Origin: Leptospira mayottensis 200901116
GTDB taxonomy: Bacteria; Spirochaetota; Leptospiria; Leptospirales; Leptospiraceae
Length of the DNA: 64,000 nt
NCBI RefSeq assembly: GCF_000306675.2
Contig: NZ_CP024871.1
Span: forward strand, 1,064,001-1,128,000
Direction of reading: 5' to 3'
Positions 39,468 to 60,432 of this stretch are shown here, one piece after another (the first letter of the stretch is position 1; every line of letters begins with the position of its first letter). The notes under the pieces are model-generated. The model was not told the DNA's origin. It ran no database searches and saw only the letters and a program-made list of their open reading frames with translations. The translations under genes were made by a program, and so were the position numbers.

Positions 39468-42400
39468 TCACTCCGGATGGTCTTGAATCCACTGATTCCA
39501 ATTAAACGTTGCAGGATTTTGATGATTAGTTTGAGAGATATAAGCTCTCGGATCAACATTAAATCCCGTCCTAACTTCGTAATGCATATGTGCTCCAAAT
39601 GAATTACCTGAATTTCCAACATTTGAAATAACCTGCCCTCTTGTAACAGTATCACCTACATTTACAAGTACATTTGAGTTGTGACCGTATAATGTGAATA
39701 TACCGTTATTATGTTGGACAAGTACAAAAGCACCGTAGCCACCACCATTTTGATTATTTTCGTAATTACGACTTAAAGCAATGACTCTACCGTCAGCAAC
39801 AACAGGAACAGGTGTTCCCGATGCCTGTGGTTGATCTAAACCTGAATGTGGAGCGCTTGTATAGGTTGTTCCATCATTACGAGTTAAAATTCTAACTCTA
39901 CCATAACCAGATCCTTGATTTTCAAAAGGCAATTTTGCGCCATTATCAAGTTCAAATACAGGAGCGGTCTGATGAGCTATAGGTTTGCTTCCCCCCGTTA
40001 CCTTGTCCCACAAACTACTCGCCCCACTGACTGCAGAGTTTAGAATATTCTGAACTACTCCTCCATACAACCCAGTGCCTTGACTTTGATGTGTGGTATT
40101 TTGTGTTGAATTTGAGTTTGCAGGTATTGAATCCTGGTTATTACGATACGCTTGAACTTTCCCTTCAATCTCCGCGGTATCATAACCCATTCTTCTTAAC
40201 TCTGCAATGCTTGCATCCGTTTGAGCGCGAGTCTCTCCCTTCCAGTTGTCCCAGAATGCTGCCTTGTCTTCTGCGGATAACGGACGTCTTCCACCTGTCG
40301 GTTTTCCATCGGGTCCAAACGATCCCGATGAAGTTAACGTTTGTCCTGGATCATGAGAAGATGTTCCGTGTGCAGGGTTCGGACCGTCAGCATCTCCAAA
40401 GCCAATCGTTCCTTGACTTCCCGGTAAGCCGTCTTCTCTTCTCTGCGTAGAGTATCCAACCGCGTCTAACGCAGATTTTCCTTGTTCAGAATTGTTCCTA
40501 TTCTGAGCAGCTCTGGAATCCGCTTCTGCTTTCGCTGCTTTGTATGCTTTCTCTTCATCGGTATCGGCCACACCTTGAGCGAGAATATTGTTCATAGAAT
40601 ATTGGGATATAAAATCGGCGTTAGACGAAAGACCAGATTGAGAATTGTAACTGAGAGCGTTCGTTCCGGCTACGTTAAAGCTCGCGGTAAAACCGTCTCT
40701 TTCACTCCAACTAAGTCCTCCGCTCACTCCACCGAAGCTTGGTCTGCCTCCGCCTCCTTCTACTTTCCCGTATTGGTCAGTTGATACATCCGCTCCCCAT
40801 CCGCTATATTCACTTCTGCTAATGGTTGCTCCCATTCCGGGTAGAACATGATTGTTGTTAGACGAGATTCCCGCGTTCATCCCGAATCCGTCTTGTCTGC
40901 TGTAGCTCACTCCTAAGTTTAAAGAAGCTGAATATGATCCTGTGCCTCCGTTCTTTCCGAGCCCACGTCCAAGTCCTGCTGAACCGGAAATTCCTCCTTG
41001 TTGACTGTAGTTTAAGCCTGCGTTAAAGCTAAGTGCGTTTGTTCCTGCTTGTAGTCCTACGCTTCCTCCGAATCCTGTTTGTTCGTTGTAGCTTAACGTT
41101 GCTCCCACTGCCAAGCCTTCCATCAGCTTCATGCCACCGCCAACGCTTGCGCCAAAACCATCTGCGTAGCTGTAGCTACAATCAAATCCGATCACACCTC
41201 CCGTATATATGCTGGCTGCTGTTCCCACCGTGCTCACTGCACCAGCTAACGCTCCGTAGACGCCTCCTTCGGTTGCGCCTTCCGCTATCTTGTAGGCTGC
41301 AAGCGCCGCCATGGATGTTCCAAAACTAAACGCCGCTCCGACCACTGCTGCTACCGTCACTACCGTGTCGATCGTCTCTCGATTCTCGTAAGCTTGTCTA
41401 CCGATATGATCTGCAAACTTGCCGGCTTGTTTGTCTACGTTATCAGCCGTTTTACGTGCTTGATCGGTCAGACTCGGTGCAACTGCTTTCATCAACAGAC
41501 CACTAGGTGTGTAGTCTAAAAATGCTTCTCCTGCTCTCGCTACAACTTGTACTACACCCGTTACCATCGTTACTAAACTTCTTCCTGCGTTGTAGGAAAA
41601 ACTTTTTGCCATCTCATGATTGGCTTCTTTCTCAGAAATCTTTTGGTTTAAATACCAAGCGGGAATTCCGGTTGCTTGCGATATCGCTTCCGTGGTCACG
41701 CTCTTCTCGTATGCCTTCATCGCTTGTTTCATGTTGGAACCGCCGACAAGGGCTCCCACAAAACTCGCAGGTAATCCGGTTGCTTCTGCAACTGCTCCCG
41801 TTATGCGGCTTTGCACTTCGGATTTAATGGCTTCATGAGGTTTTTGTCCTCCGCTCATTCCGCTTAATACGTTAAACAGAAATCCCTTGCTTTCCTTCTC
41901 CGCGTCATTCGCCTTTGCTTGTTTTTCGATTCTATTTTGAATGTCTTCGGAGTAGACGGTATATTTTCGGTTTACGTTTGAGAGTTGATTGTCGACGTAA
42001 TTGGTTCCCACTCCCTTCAACTTGAAGTTGTATCCTAAATTTGAAATGTCAAATCCGGATGTGACGATCAAGTATTGCATTCCGTAGCTTACTTCCACAG
42101 GAATCCCTTTGACGCTCACCGAGCCTTTTAATTCTCTGCTTCCTCCAAAAACTGTGTCGTCGATCGAAGCTCCTTCATACATCGCTTTGCCGATCTTCTT
42201 CATATCTCCGCTTTGGCCTTTGAAACTTTCTGTTCCGAAGTTGTATTTCGATCCTTGTTCGTGATAACCTTTTAAGCCTCCCATTTCTCCTTCGAACATG
42301 TTTTTCAATTCGCCTGGTAAAGCTTGGAAGGCTGCTAAGTAATTCTCTTTACTTGCCTCATACAATTTCTTTTGATAACTTTCGATCTCCTGATTCTGTG

Positions 42401-43381
42401 CGTATTCTTCTTTGATCTCGTTTGTCTTGTTGCTAAACTGAGCAAACATCTGTTCTACGTTCTTTTGCAGATTGTCGATGTAGTTTTTAACTCCCAGTAC
42501 CATTTCTGCGTTGAACCTTGTCGCGTTTGGATTCATCATATCCACGCTCAGGTTTCCAGGATTAAACTTCGTCTCCATTCGTATATATTGATATTCTAAA
42601 TCGGGAGAATAACTCGTGCTCTTCATCGCACTGCCGTCGATTTCGATTTCTCCGCTGTAGATCTGTCGATACGCGCTGATTCCTTCTCCATCCACTCTAA
42701 ATCCGTATCCTGCTTCTCTAAGATATTTGTATTCGTCTCCGTTTGTCAGCGCTTCTAAAAGTGTCTTTTGGAGTTGGTTACTTCTTTCTTCGTTATCTTT
42801 TTGGAGTTTTTTTGCGTAGTCGTCTAAGTATTTCGACACTGCGCTGTTTGCCGCCAAGTTGATCGCTTGGCTGCTTCCTTGGAGTAGGGTTTGTAACGCC
42901 GCCAAATCATTGTTATTCGTCACAAGTAAATTCATGTGAGAAAGTAATTCATCTGCCTTTTTTTGTTTTTCTTCCAACTCTTTCTCTTGTGCTTGTATGT
43001 ATTGAGCGACTCCATTGTTCGATACTTCTTGTGGTAACGAACTTTGTATGCTTGCAATCATTTCCTGCAATCCATCCAAGAGTCCTTCTCCGATATTACG
43101 ATTTGCTAATTCTTTGGATTCGAGTAGTAGTTTCTCTACTCTTGTTTTGTTTTCCTCTCCTTGTTTGTTTAAGTTTGCCGCGGTTTGGATCATTCCTTGG
43201 ATTTGGTTGTAACTTTCTCCTTCGGATATAATCCCCGCCACGGCGTTCTTTCCTTCTTGGATTTGTTTGTTGATTTGTGTTGTATTCTGGAAATTTTTGT
43301 TGAGTAGGTTATCTCTGTAACTCAGGAAAGAATTTTTTGTATATGTCAATCCTCGGTTGTCTATTTCACTCGTAATTTCTT
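39468..43381 (-). CDS. Orphan long toxin, class II (canonical M23 peptidase), copy a
   Basis: 1293 codons from an internal TTG (43349); the frame enters from repeat R4 at codon TSEIDNRGL. Coiled-coil region, hydrophobic region, Gly-rich repeats (GFGASVGGGMKLMEG), pre-toxin YSTQRRED (~970), linker RRPLSAEDKAAFWDNWKGE. The end domain is a complete M23/LytM peptidase: HSGLDQPQASG (~1167, H-x3-D), LYGHNS, GDTVTRGQVISNVGNSG and GAHMHYEVR (~1254). The zinc ligands are intact, so peptidoglycan endopeptidase activity is likely. It lacks its own secretion signal. Confidence 0.82.
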
Positions 43382-43562
43382 CATTCAGAGGACAGAAGAC
43401 AGAAGACTGAGGACAGAAGGGGAAAGCCTTCCCCTCGCTTCATACCGAGCTTGCTATCTTTCTAATTTACAAATGTCTAATTGTATTTCCACGCTCGGTA
43501 TTTCGCTACCCCTTCGCCGGGCTATCTCCTTGGTTCCATCCCCGGAACCCTGTTTTGATGTG
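43382..43562. repeat. Cassette-junction repeat R4
   Basis: CATTCAGAGGACAG at 43382 abuts the truncated toxin at TAATTTCTT. Here the right dyad arm has one change (CACGCTCGGTAT). The right end is ATCCCCGGAACCCTGTTTTGATGTG, followed by the immunity gene's 3' side. Confidence 0.85.
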
Positions 43563-43587
43563 GTTGTGGGTTCTGTACCCTAAGACC

Positions 43588-44043
43588 TTATTCATATTTT
43601 TTTAAAATTTCTCCCTTTTGGAATAACTTTGATTCAAAAGGAGAATTCATTGACCCTTCATGATTTGAAATTTTAAATTCTTTAATATTTTTTACCTGAA
43701 TTTCATTTCTTGATTGAAGATCAAACTCTAACACCGAATCTTTTGGGTTTTTCGATTCAAAGACAATGCAATGTTTTTTTTCATTGCAGTTTAATTTAAT
43801 TTTATCAAAGGATATGCTATCAGGTCCATCGTTCATTATTAACTGAATCCCTCCCTTTGTTTTATGAAATCCGATATATACTCCTCCCCCCCAGGCTTGT
43901 TCTGTTGACCATAATCCTTTTAGCTGTTCAAAGATCTGCTCTTTTGTCATAGAATCCTCTTTTGTTCTATCTTCAAATTTAGAATTACAATTTAGTGTAA
44001 AACTAATATATAATGAAAGAATAATAAACAATCTACCTTTCAT
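43588..44043 (-). CDS. Putative immunity lipoprotein, class II (copy b)
   Basis: 151 residues. MKGRLFIILSLYISFTLNC is a lipoprotein signal with lipobox TLNC. The mature part is distantly but clearly related to the lipoprotein at 38947 (Gx-x-x-GLWS, GPDSISFDKIKLNCNEKKHC), sharing two Cys in the middle. It starts 15 bases after the class II tip at 44059. Periplasmic inhibition of the M23 domain is inferred from this repeated pairing. Confidence 0.72.
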   Translation of the reverse strand: MKGRLFIILSLYISFTLNCNSKFEDRTKEDSMTKEQIFEQLKGLWSTEQAWGGGVYIGFHKTKGGIQLIMNDGPDSISFDKIKLNCNEKKHCIVFESKNPKDSVLEFDLQSRNEIQVKNIKEFKISNHEGSMNSPFESKLFQKGEILKKYE

Positions 44044-44058
44044 TGCGCGCTCCTATTT

Positions 44059-45725
44059 TTATTGATTCCAATCAAAAGTCGAAGGATCATGGTGTTTTGT
44101 TTTACCATAAAAATTGTCTTTTGTTACGTTGTTGCCTGTTCGAACTTCATAATGCATATGAGCTCCCCAAGAGTTTCCTGAGTTTCCAACATTTGAAATA
44201 ACCTGCCCTCTTGTAACAGTATCACCTTCATTAACATTTATCTTTGAATTGTGACCATAAAGAGTTAAAATACCGTTATTATGTTGGACAACAACAACTG
44301 CACCGTAGCCTTTCCCGCCTTTTGTTCTGGTTCTAAAATCTCTATTAACTAAAATAACCTTACCATCGTCAACAACAGGAACAGGTGCACCCGATGCCTG
44401 TGGTTGATCTAAACCAGTATGCGGACCAGTAGTTTTACTTTCACCAGTTTTTGAATCATGTAAAATTCTAACTCTACCATAACCAGATCCTTGATTTTCA
44501 AAAGGCAATTTTGCGCCATTATCGAGTTCGAATACAGGAGCGGTCTGATGAGTAACAGGCTTCGAACTTCCCCCCGTCGCCCGATTCCACAACCCCTTAG
44601 CGCCGTCAACAACGGAACCGAAAATTGAAGAAGCTCTTTCACCTAACGTTTGTGTTCTACTTCCATTCACAACGATCGGGCTTCCGGTCTGATTCGAGTT
44701 TCCATAACCGGGTTTCGATTGGTTACGATAATCGTTTACAAACTTTTCAAGACCACTCGTGTCGTATCCTGCAGCTTTCAAACCGGCGATGTTCGCATCC
44801 GTTTGCGCAGGACTTTCCTTTCTCCAATCAGCTTTGAATTCCGCAACATCCGCCGCACTGAGTTGACGACCACCTGTCGGTTTTCCATCGGGTCCAAACG
44901 ATCCCGATAAAGTTAACGTTTGTCCTGGATCATGAGAAGATGTTCCGTGTGCAGGGTTCGGACCGTCAGCATCTCCAAAGCCAATCGTTCCTTGACTTCC
45001 CGGTAAGCCGTCCTCTCTTCTCTGCGTAGAGTATCCAACCGCGTCTAACGCAGATTTTCCTTGTTCAGAATTGTTCCTATTTTGAGCAGCTCTGGAATCC
45101 GCTTCTGCTTTCGCCGCTTTGTATGCTTTCTCTTCATCGGTATCGGCCACACCTTGAGCGAGAGCGTTGTTCATTGCAGACTCGGCAAGAAAGTTACTGT
45201 TACTGGTTAAACCGCTCTGAGCATTGTAGTTGAATGCATTGGTTCCCCCCGAGTTTAAGCTGAGTGTAACACCCGTGTGTTCGTTCCAAGAAAGTCCTCC
45301 ACTGACTCCGCCGTATTTACCGCCTTTACCTTCATACGAACCGTATTGGTCCGTAGATACATCCGCTCCCCATCCTCCAAACTCCGAACGAGAAAGTGTA
45401 GCACCAACTCCCGGAAGAACCACGTTGTTGTTTCTTGAAATTCCCACGCTAGTGCCAAAGCCGTCGTTGCGATTGTAGCTCATTCCCAAGTTGAGAGTGC
45501 TGGCATACGATCCTGTGGTTCCGTTTTTACCCATTCCGAGTCCGAGGCCAGCGTTAGCTGAAATTCCTCCTTGTTCGGAATAACTTATTCCCGCGTTAAA
45601 GCTAAGTGCGCTTGTTCCCGCTTGCAAACCCGCGGATCCGCCGAATCCTGTTTGTTCGTTGTAACTGAGTGTGGCTCCAACTCCAAGGCCTTCCATCAGC
45701 TTCATGCCACCGCCGACGCTTGCTC
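44059..45725 (-). CDS. Orphan toxin tip, class II (canonical M23 peptidase), copy b
   Basis: 548 codons from the first internal ATG (45705), the frame being open to repeat R5 at codon GASVGGGMKL. Gly-rich repeats, pre-toxin YSTQRRED (~228), linker RQLSAADVAEFKADWRKE (the other linker type from copy a), GSVVDGAKGLWNRATGG, then an M23 domain with HTGLDQPQASG (~430), LYGHNSKINVNEGD and GAHMHYEVRTG (~516). The catalytic domain is very similar to copy a except for a different segment RDFRTRTKGGKGYG. No secretion signal. Confidence 0.8.
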
Positions 45726-45903
45726 CATTCAGAGGACAGAGGACAGAAGACTGAGGACAGATGGGGAAGGGGAAAGCCTTCCCCTCGCTTCATACCGAGC
45801 TTGCTATCTTTCTAATTTACAAATGTCTAATTGTGTTTCCAAGCTCGGTATTTCGCTACCCCTTCTCCGGGCTATCTCCTTGGTTCCATCCCCGGAGCCC
45901 GGT
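45726..45903. repeat. Cassette-junction repeat R5
   Basis: CATTCAGAGGACAG begins at 45726, at the same codon of the toxin gene as R2 but with a different cassette behind it. Dyad ATACCGAGCTTG/CAAGCTCGGTAT and terminal ATCCCCGGAGCCC present. Confidence 0.85.
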
Positions 45904-45917
45904 TCTTTCACTTGTTA

Positions 45918-46403
<486 letters not shown>

Positions 46404-46421
46404 ACTATTCTCATCTCTCCT

Positions 46422-47280
<859 letters not shown>

Positions 47281-47510
47281 ATACGTTGATTACTACAATC
47301 ATTGGAGGCCTCATCTGGCCTTAAACAAGGATTCTCCTTGTGGTAGGGTCGTTACATTTCCAACTCCTACCTCCAAAGTTATCAAACGAAAAGTTTTGGG
47401 CGGGTTACACCATGTTTATCTTAATTCAGAGGTCGCTTAATAATATGTCATCTTTTGTGCATTTTGTCAAATTCTAACATACTATACAAACGACGGTTTT
47501 TGGACTAGCA
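47281..47510 (+). mobile_element. Transposase 3'-end remnant IS-r2 (230 bases)
   Basis: Same sequence and borders as the remnant at 33941-34170 (YVDYYNHWRPHLALNKDSP..., end TGGACTAGCA). It again borders an M15-like tip on its 5' side, so the whole segment remnant + tip + immunity gene was duplicated, or two cassettes share one ancestral insertion. Confidence 0.8.
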
Positions 47511-47582
47511 CACTAGCACATTTTGTATTTTCAAAATATTCAAATTCCTTTCTATTCCTACACAAATCTCTGTTCTAAAAGA

Positions 47583-47623
47583 ACGGTGCATTGCAGTATT
47601 TTCGCTGCGATCGCTCACGCGGG
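47583..47623. repeat. Dispersed repeat S, partial copy 2
   Basis: Contains GTGCATTGCAGTATTTTCGCTGCGATCGCTCACGCG-type sequence, matching the distal part of the repeats at 24113-24240 and 60106-60222. It lies between the transposase remnant and the class I immunity gene. Confidence 0.5.
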
Positions 47624-47627
47624 GAAA

Positions 47628-48173
47628 TCACTTTCTCCCAATTTCAAACCGGATAATCTTGCAATCCTCGCTTTTGTTACATGAGAAAGTTATTGAATAT
47701 ATGTAATTCGCATAATCAATACCAATATACCCGTGATCACCTCTTTTAAAATTATCAACAATCTCAACTTTCGGGTTCATAAATGCTTCTCGAAAAGATG
47801 CGATTCCAGGGAAAGTATCTTGGAATTCTTTCTGCATCACCGAATTGTTAAAAATTAAATCTTTACCGCTCTCATCAATGCCATCCTTCATAAAATCTTT
47901 CCTTTTAGGTGGAGCCCCATGATCGGAGCCATCGGGTAAGGAAATATACCATTCATCAATTTCAAAGCTGTATGTCGTATCCAAGAACGCCATCAACTCT
48001 TCAGGCTTGTTCTCTCTCAAGATTTCAACAATTTTTTGAGTAATCGGATGTGCATTTTGCAGCAAAACTCCTCTTGTTTTTTCGACTTTCACATCTTCTC
48101 CCTTTTGTTCCTGTTTGCAAAAAGAACTAATCAAAATCAAAAATATCAAAATACTCTTGTATATTGTTTTCAT
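47628..48173 (-). CDS. Putative immunity lipoprotein, class I (copy c)
   Basis: 181 residues from ATG 48173, with AAGGAGAAT just upstream, ten bases past the toxin stop. The longer frame from 48317 runs backwards into the toxin gene and is not needed. Signal MKTIYKSILIFLILISSFCK. The mature part matches copies a and b (HPITQKIVEILRENKPEELM, WYISLPDGSDHGAPPKRKDF, FREAFMNPKVEIVD). It follows a class I tip, as the other two do. Confidence 0.75.
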   Translation of the reverse strand: MKTIYKSILIFLILISSFCKQEQKGEDVKVEKTRGVLLQNAHPITQKIVEILRENKPEELMAFLDTTYSFEIDEWYISLPDGSDHGAPPKRKDFMKDGIDESGKDLIFNNSVMQKEFQDTFPGIASFREAFMNPKVEIVDNFKRGDHGYIGIDYANYIYSITFSCNKSEDCKIIRFEIGRK

Positions 48174-48183
48174 AATATTCTCC

Positions 48184-51100
48184 TTAGTTTTCCCCACGCA
48201 TCCACTTGTAGATGTCGTCACGTGTGTATGTAATTCCTTCTCGTTCTCCCTTTTTAACAAATTCAGGTGTAACTTCGGCATGCATATGCTGTCCTTCGGA
48301 CAATCCAACCTTGTCATTCGTTCTACCTAAGTAAGTTCCGCCAGAAAAAACCTGACCTTTTCCTTGATAGATCGCCTGATTGATTTCCTTGAAATGCTTT
48401 AAGTTCAACTGCCCAACCGCATTACCGTTCGAATCCAAAACAGAAAGTTGAATCCGAGAACCGCTGATTCTCTCTCCGACAAAGACTCCGTCTACTCTAA
48501 AGTTGGCATTCGGTCCAAACCATGCCATTTCACGATTTGAGTATTTACCTGCTAAATCAACCTTAGAAGGAGTATCGTGGCTGTTGTAATGGCGCTTGTC
48601 CCTAAAATCTGGCATATCCGTCCATTGGGTTGTATCACGCCCGAAATCACCGGATACAATGTGGATTTTCACTGCATCGTCGGTGGCGCGAGGGGCACCA
48701 GCTACTTTAGAGTCGCTTCCTGGATAATAAGTTGTATCCTTGATCTCTGGATTTCGGATCGCATCCATATTTGCTGTAGATATATGCGATTGTGTCGAAC
48801 TCGAACCACCCCCCGTCATCTTGTTCCACAAACCTTTCGCACCGTCCGCAACAAAACTCAAGGCGTTCTGGACAGCTCCGCCATACAGAACCGTTGGTCC
48901 CTGAGAATGATTTGTAACCACTGCCGGCGTCGCGCCTTGGTTGTTCGCCGCTTTTCCGTTACGATAATCGTTTACAAACTTTTCAAGACCACTCGTGTCG
49001 TATCCCGCCGCTTTCAAATCGGCGATGTTCGCATCCGTTTGCGCAGGACTTTCCTTTCTCCAATCGGCTTTGAATTCCGCAACATCCGCCGCACTGAGTT
49101 GACGACCACCTGTCGGTTTTCCATCGGGTCCAAACGATCCCGATAAAGTTAACGTTTGTCCTGGATCATGAGAAGATGTTCCGTGTGCAGGGTTCGGACC
49201 GTCTGCATCTCCAAAGCCAATCGTTCCTTGACTTCCCGGTAAGCCGTCCTCTCTTCTCTGCGTAGAGTATCCAACCGCGTCTAACGCAGATTTTCCTTGT
49301 TCAGAATTGTTCCTATTCTGAGCAGCTCTTGAATCCGCTTCTGCTTTCGCTGCTTTGTATGCTTTCTCTTCATCGGTATCGGCTACACCTTGAGCGAGAG
49401 CGTTGTTCATTGCAGACTCGGCAAGAAAGTTACTGTTACTGGTTAAACCGCTCTGAGCATTGTAGTTGAATGCATTGGTTCCCCCCGAGTTTAAGCTGAG
49501 TGTAACACCCGTGTGTTCGTTCCAAGAAAGTCCTCCACTGACTCCGCCGTATTTACCGCCTTTACCTTCATACGAACCGTATTGGTCCGTAGATACATCC
49601 GCTCCCCATCCTCCAAACTCCGAACGAGAAAGTGTAGCACCAACTCCCGGAAGAACCACGTTGTTGTTTCTTGAAATTCCCACGCTAGTGCCAAAGCCGT
49701 CTTGTCTGTTGTAGCTCATTCCCAAGTTGAGAGTGCTGGCATACGATCCTGTGGTTCCGTTTTTACCCATTCCGAGTCCGAGGCCAGCGTTAGCTGAAAT
49801 TCCTCCTTGTTCGGAATAACTTATTCCCGCGTTAAAGCTAAGTGCGCTTGTTCCCGCTTGCAAACCCGCGGATCCGCCGAATCCTGTTTGTTCGTTGTAA
49901 CTGAGTGTGGCTCCAACTCCAAGGCCTTCCATCAGCTTCATGCCGCCCCCAACACTTGCTCCAAATCCTTTCTCTCTCGAGTAGCTTAGGTCATAGCTTA
50001 CAAGACCTCCAGTTGCAATCGAAAGAGGAGCATTCCCAATCGTCGCTGCTCCAGCGAGCGCACCCAACACGCCGCCTTCCGTCGCGCCCTGTATCGTTTT
50101 GTAAGCTGCAAGCGCTACTAAACTCGCTCCACCTGTTATGATTGCCGTCGCAGAAGCAGCAACCGTTATTACTGTATCGATCGTTTCGCGGTTTTCATAC
50201 GCTTGTTTACCCAGATGATCCGAGAACTTGTTCACTTTTTTCGTCACATCTGGATTTGCCGCAAGAGCGATGACACCGACTGGACCTACCGCAACTGTCG
50301 CTATTGCAACAGCCGCCATCGTGCCAAGACCCCGACCCATGTTGTACGAAAAGCTCGTCGTCATCGCGTGTGTCGCTTCTTTCTCAGAAATCTTTTGGTT
50401 TAAATACCAAGCGGGAATTCCGGTTGCTTGCGATATCGCTTCCGTGGTCACGCTCTTCTCGTATGCTTTCATCGCTTGTTTCATGTTGGAACCGCCGACA
50501 AGGGCTCCCACAAAACTCGCAGGTAATCCAGTTGCTTCCGCAACTGCTCCCGTTATGCGGCTTTGAACTTCGGATTTAATGGCTTCATGAGGTTTTTGTC
50601 CTCCGCTCATTCCGCTTAATACGTTAAACAGAAATCCCTTGCTTTCCTTCTCCGCGTCATTCGCCTTTGCTTGTTTTTCGATTCTATTTTGAATGTCTTC
50701 GGAGTAGACGGTATATTTTCTGTTTACGTTTGAGAGTTGATTGTCGACGTAATTGGTTCCCACTCCCTTCAACTTGAAGTTGTATCCTAAATTTGAAATG
50801 TCAAATCCGGATGTGACGATCAAGTATTGCATTCCGTAGCTTACTTCCACAGGAATCCCTTTGACGCTCACCGAGCCTTTGAGTTCTCTGCTTCCTCCGA
50901 ATACCGTGTCGTCGATCGAAGCTCCTTCATACATCGCTTTGCCGATCTTCTTCATATCTCCGCTTTGGCCTTTGAAGCTTCCTTGGCTAAAGTTGTATTT
51001 TGATCCTTGTTCGTGATAACCTTTTAAGCCTCCCATTTCTCCTTCGAACATGCCTTTCAGATCTCCGGGTAAAGCTTGGAAGGCTGCTAAGTAATTCTCT

Positions 51101-52232
51101 TTACTTGCCTCATACAATTTCTTTTGATAACTTTCGATCTCTTGATTCTGTGCGTATTCTTCTTTGATCTCGTTTGTCTTGTTGCTAAACTGCGCAAACA
51201 TCTGTTCTACGTTCTTTTGCAGATTGTCGATGTAGTTTTTAACTCCCAGTACCATTTCTGCGTTGAACCTTGTCGCGTTTGGATTCATCATATCCACGCT
51301 CAGGTTTCCAGGATTAAACTTCGTCTCCATTCGTATATATTGATATTCTAAATCGGGAGAATAACTCGTGCTCTTCATCGCACTGCCGTCGATTTCGATT
51401 TCTCCGCTGTAGATCTGTCGATACGCGCTGATTCCTTCTCCATCCACTCTAAATCCGTATCCTGCTTCTCTAAGATATTTGTATTCGTCTCCGTTTGTCA
51501 GCGCTTCTAAAAGTGTCTTTTGGAGATTTGCACTTCTTTCTTCGTTATCTTTTTGTAGTTTTTTTGCGTAGTCGTCTAAGTATTTCGACACTGCGCTGTT
51601 TGCCGCCAAGTTGATTGCTTGGCTACTTCCTTGGAGTAGAGTTTGCAACGCCGCCAAATCATTGTTATTCGTCACAAGTAAATTCATGTGAGAAAGTAGT
51701 TCATCTGCCTTTTTTTGTTTTTCTTCCAATTCTTTCTCTTGTGCTTGGATGTATTGAGCGACTCCGTTGTTCGATACTTCTTGTGGTAATGCACTTTGGA
51801 TGCTTGCAATCATTTCTTGCAATCCGTCTAAGAGTCCTTCTCCGATATTACGATTTGCTAATTCTTTGGATTCGAGTAGTAGTTTCTCTACTCTTGTTTT
51901 GTTTTCTTCTCCTTGTTTGTTTAAGTTTGCCGCGGTTTGGATCATTCCTTGGATTTGGTTGTAACTTTCTCCTTCGGATATAATCCCCGCCACGGCGTTT
52001 TTTCCTTCTTGGATTTGTTTCTGAACTTGTGTGCTATTTTGAAAGTTTTTGTTGAGTAGGTTATCTCTGTAACTCAGGAAAGAATTTTTTGTATATGTCA
52101 ATCCTCGGTTGTCTATTTCACTCGTAATCTCTTCGCCTAACGAATAGTATTTCTTCTTTAAATATCCGATTGCATTGCTCTTTTCTCTCACTGCATATCC
52201 CGTATACAGGGCTGCTTCGTCGAACTTTGCTT
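48184..52232 (-). CDS. Orphan long toxin, class I (divergent M23-like), copy c
   Basis: 1335 codons from an internal GTG (52191); the frame enters from repeat R6 at AKFDEAALYTGYAV, the same entry point as the gene at 34770. Coiled-coil part, hydrophobic segment (MGRGLGTMAAVAIATVAVGP), Gly-rich repeats, pre-toxin YSTQRRED (~978), linker RQLSAADVAEFKADW, then end domain with HYNSHDTPSKVDLAG and GLSEGQHMHAEVT (~1300). It is the closest downstream neighbour of the complete gene and so an obvious recombination partner. Confidence 0.78.
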
Positions 52233-52424
52233 CATTCAGAGGACAGAAGACAGAAGACTGAGGACAGATGGGGAAGGGGAAAGCCTTCCCCTCGCTTCAT
52301 ACCGAGCTTGCTGTCTTTCTAATTTACAAATGTCTAATTGTGTTTCCAAGCTCGGTATTCCGCTACCCCTTCTCCGGGCTATCTCCTTGGTTCCATCCCC
52401 GGAACCCTGTTTTGATGTGTGTTC
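52233..52424. repeat. Cassette-junction repeat R6
   Basis: CATTCAGAGGACAG at 52233 abuts the truncated gene; GGGGAAAGCCTTCCCC and the ATACCGAGCTTG dyad follow; the right end is ATCCCCGGAACCCTGTTTTG. It separates the complete toxin/immunity pair from the first orphan. Confidence 0.85.
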
Positions 52425-52442
52425 TGCAACAGAACAAAAACA

Positions 52443-52988
52443 TCACTTCTTCTTCGGAACCGAGTGGTCCTCTTCACGATATTGTAATTCTTCGTTAAGA
52501 CCAATATTGGAAACACATCCAGCAATCGTTTGCGAAGTAGACTCGGCCCCCGCGATGCTATCCATATCCCATTTCCCATCCGCTTCTTTTTTGGAATAGT
52601 TTTCCGTCAGGAGTGCATAGCTATCAAATTGATCTTTCGCTATGAAATATTTCTGGCTTTTGCCATTGATCTCGACCGTTACACTTTCCGAATCTTTCTC
52701 TACAATCTTCCCTTTGTAAACCTTCCCTTCCACAATTCCAAGCTCTACAACGTTTGCTTTGAGATCGATTCGGAGGCAATAATCGTTAAACTTCGATTGA
52801 ATTCCAAAAACTTCCTTCAAAAGATGTATTTCTCTCATTGCATACACGCCATTGAATACTCTTTCGGTCTTCATATCCTGCACCTTCTCTTCCTGGACGG
52901 AATTTTCTTGTTTGGGGACTTCTTTGTTTTCTTCCTTGCAGAAGAAAACAAAGAACAACATACTTACTAACGCTATTTTCTTTTTCAT
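52443..52988 (-). CDS. Putative immunity lipoprotein, class V
   Basis: 181 residues. Signal MKKKIALVSMLFFVFFCK with lipobox FFC; then a charged linker and a beta-rich domain (LRIDLKANVVELGIVEGKVYKG, SVTVEINGKSQKYFIAKDQF). It starts three bases beyond the stop of the complete toxin gene. It is unlike the other immunity families, as expected because the toxin domain is also unlike the others. Periplasmic protection against the Cys/His domain is inferred. Confidence 0.72.
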   Translation of the reverse strand: MKKKIALVSMLFFVFFCKEENKEVPKQENSVQEEKVQDMKTERVFNGVYAMREIHLLKEVFGIQSKFNDYCLRIDLKANVVELGIVEGKVYKGKIVEKDSESVTVEINGKSQKYFIAKDQFDSYALLTENYSKKEADGKWDMDSIAGAESTSQTIAGCVSNIGLNEELQYREEDHSVPKKK

Positions 52989-52991
52989 GTT

Positions 52992-60222
<7,231 letters not shown>

Positions 60223-60432
60223 TTCGATGTTTGGTCTTTAAAACTCAAAAGCTGAATTCCAAACCCGTGATGCAACTTTTCCCCCGTTTCCGTCCTCTAA
60301 AGACTCGAACAAGATTGAAAAAATTTGTGATTTGTGTCAATTATCATATCACTGACAAATAACAAAAATTAGGCGTTCAGCAAAAAAAGATTCATATTGT
60401 GATGAAAATATTACGATGTATTCACAGATAAC

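Noticed and set aside
48174..48317. N-terminal extension of the class I immunity protein (and similar extensions at 30640-30684, 34763-34816 and 39463-39501)
   Set aside because: The extension runs inside the toxin 3' end; the downstream ATG has the ribosome-binding site and gives a proper lipoprotein signal.
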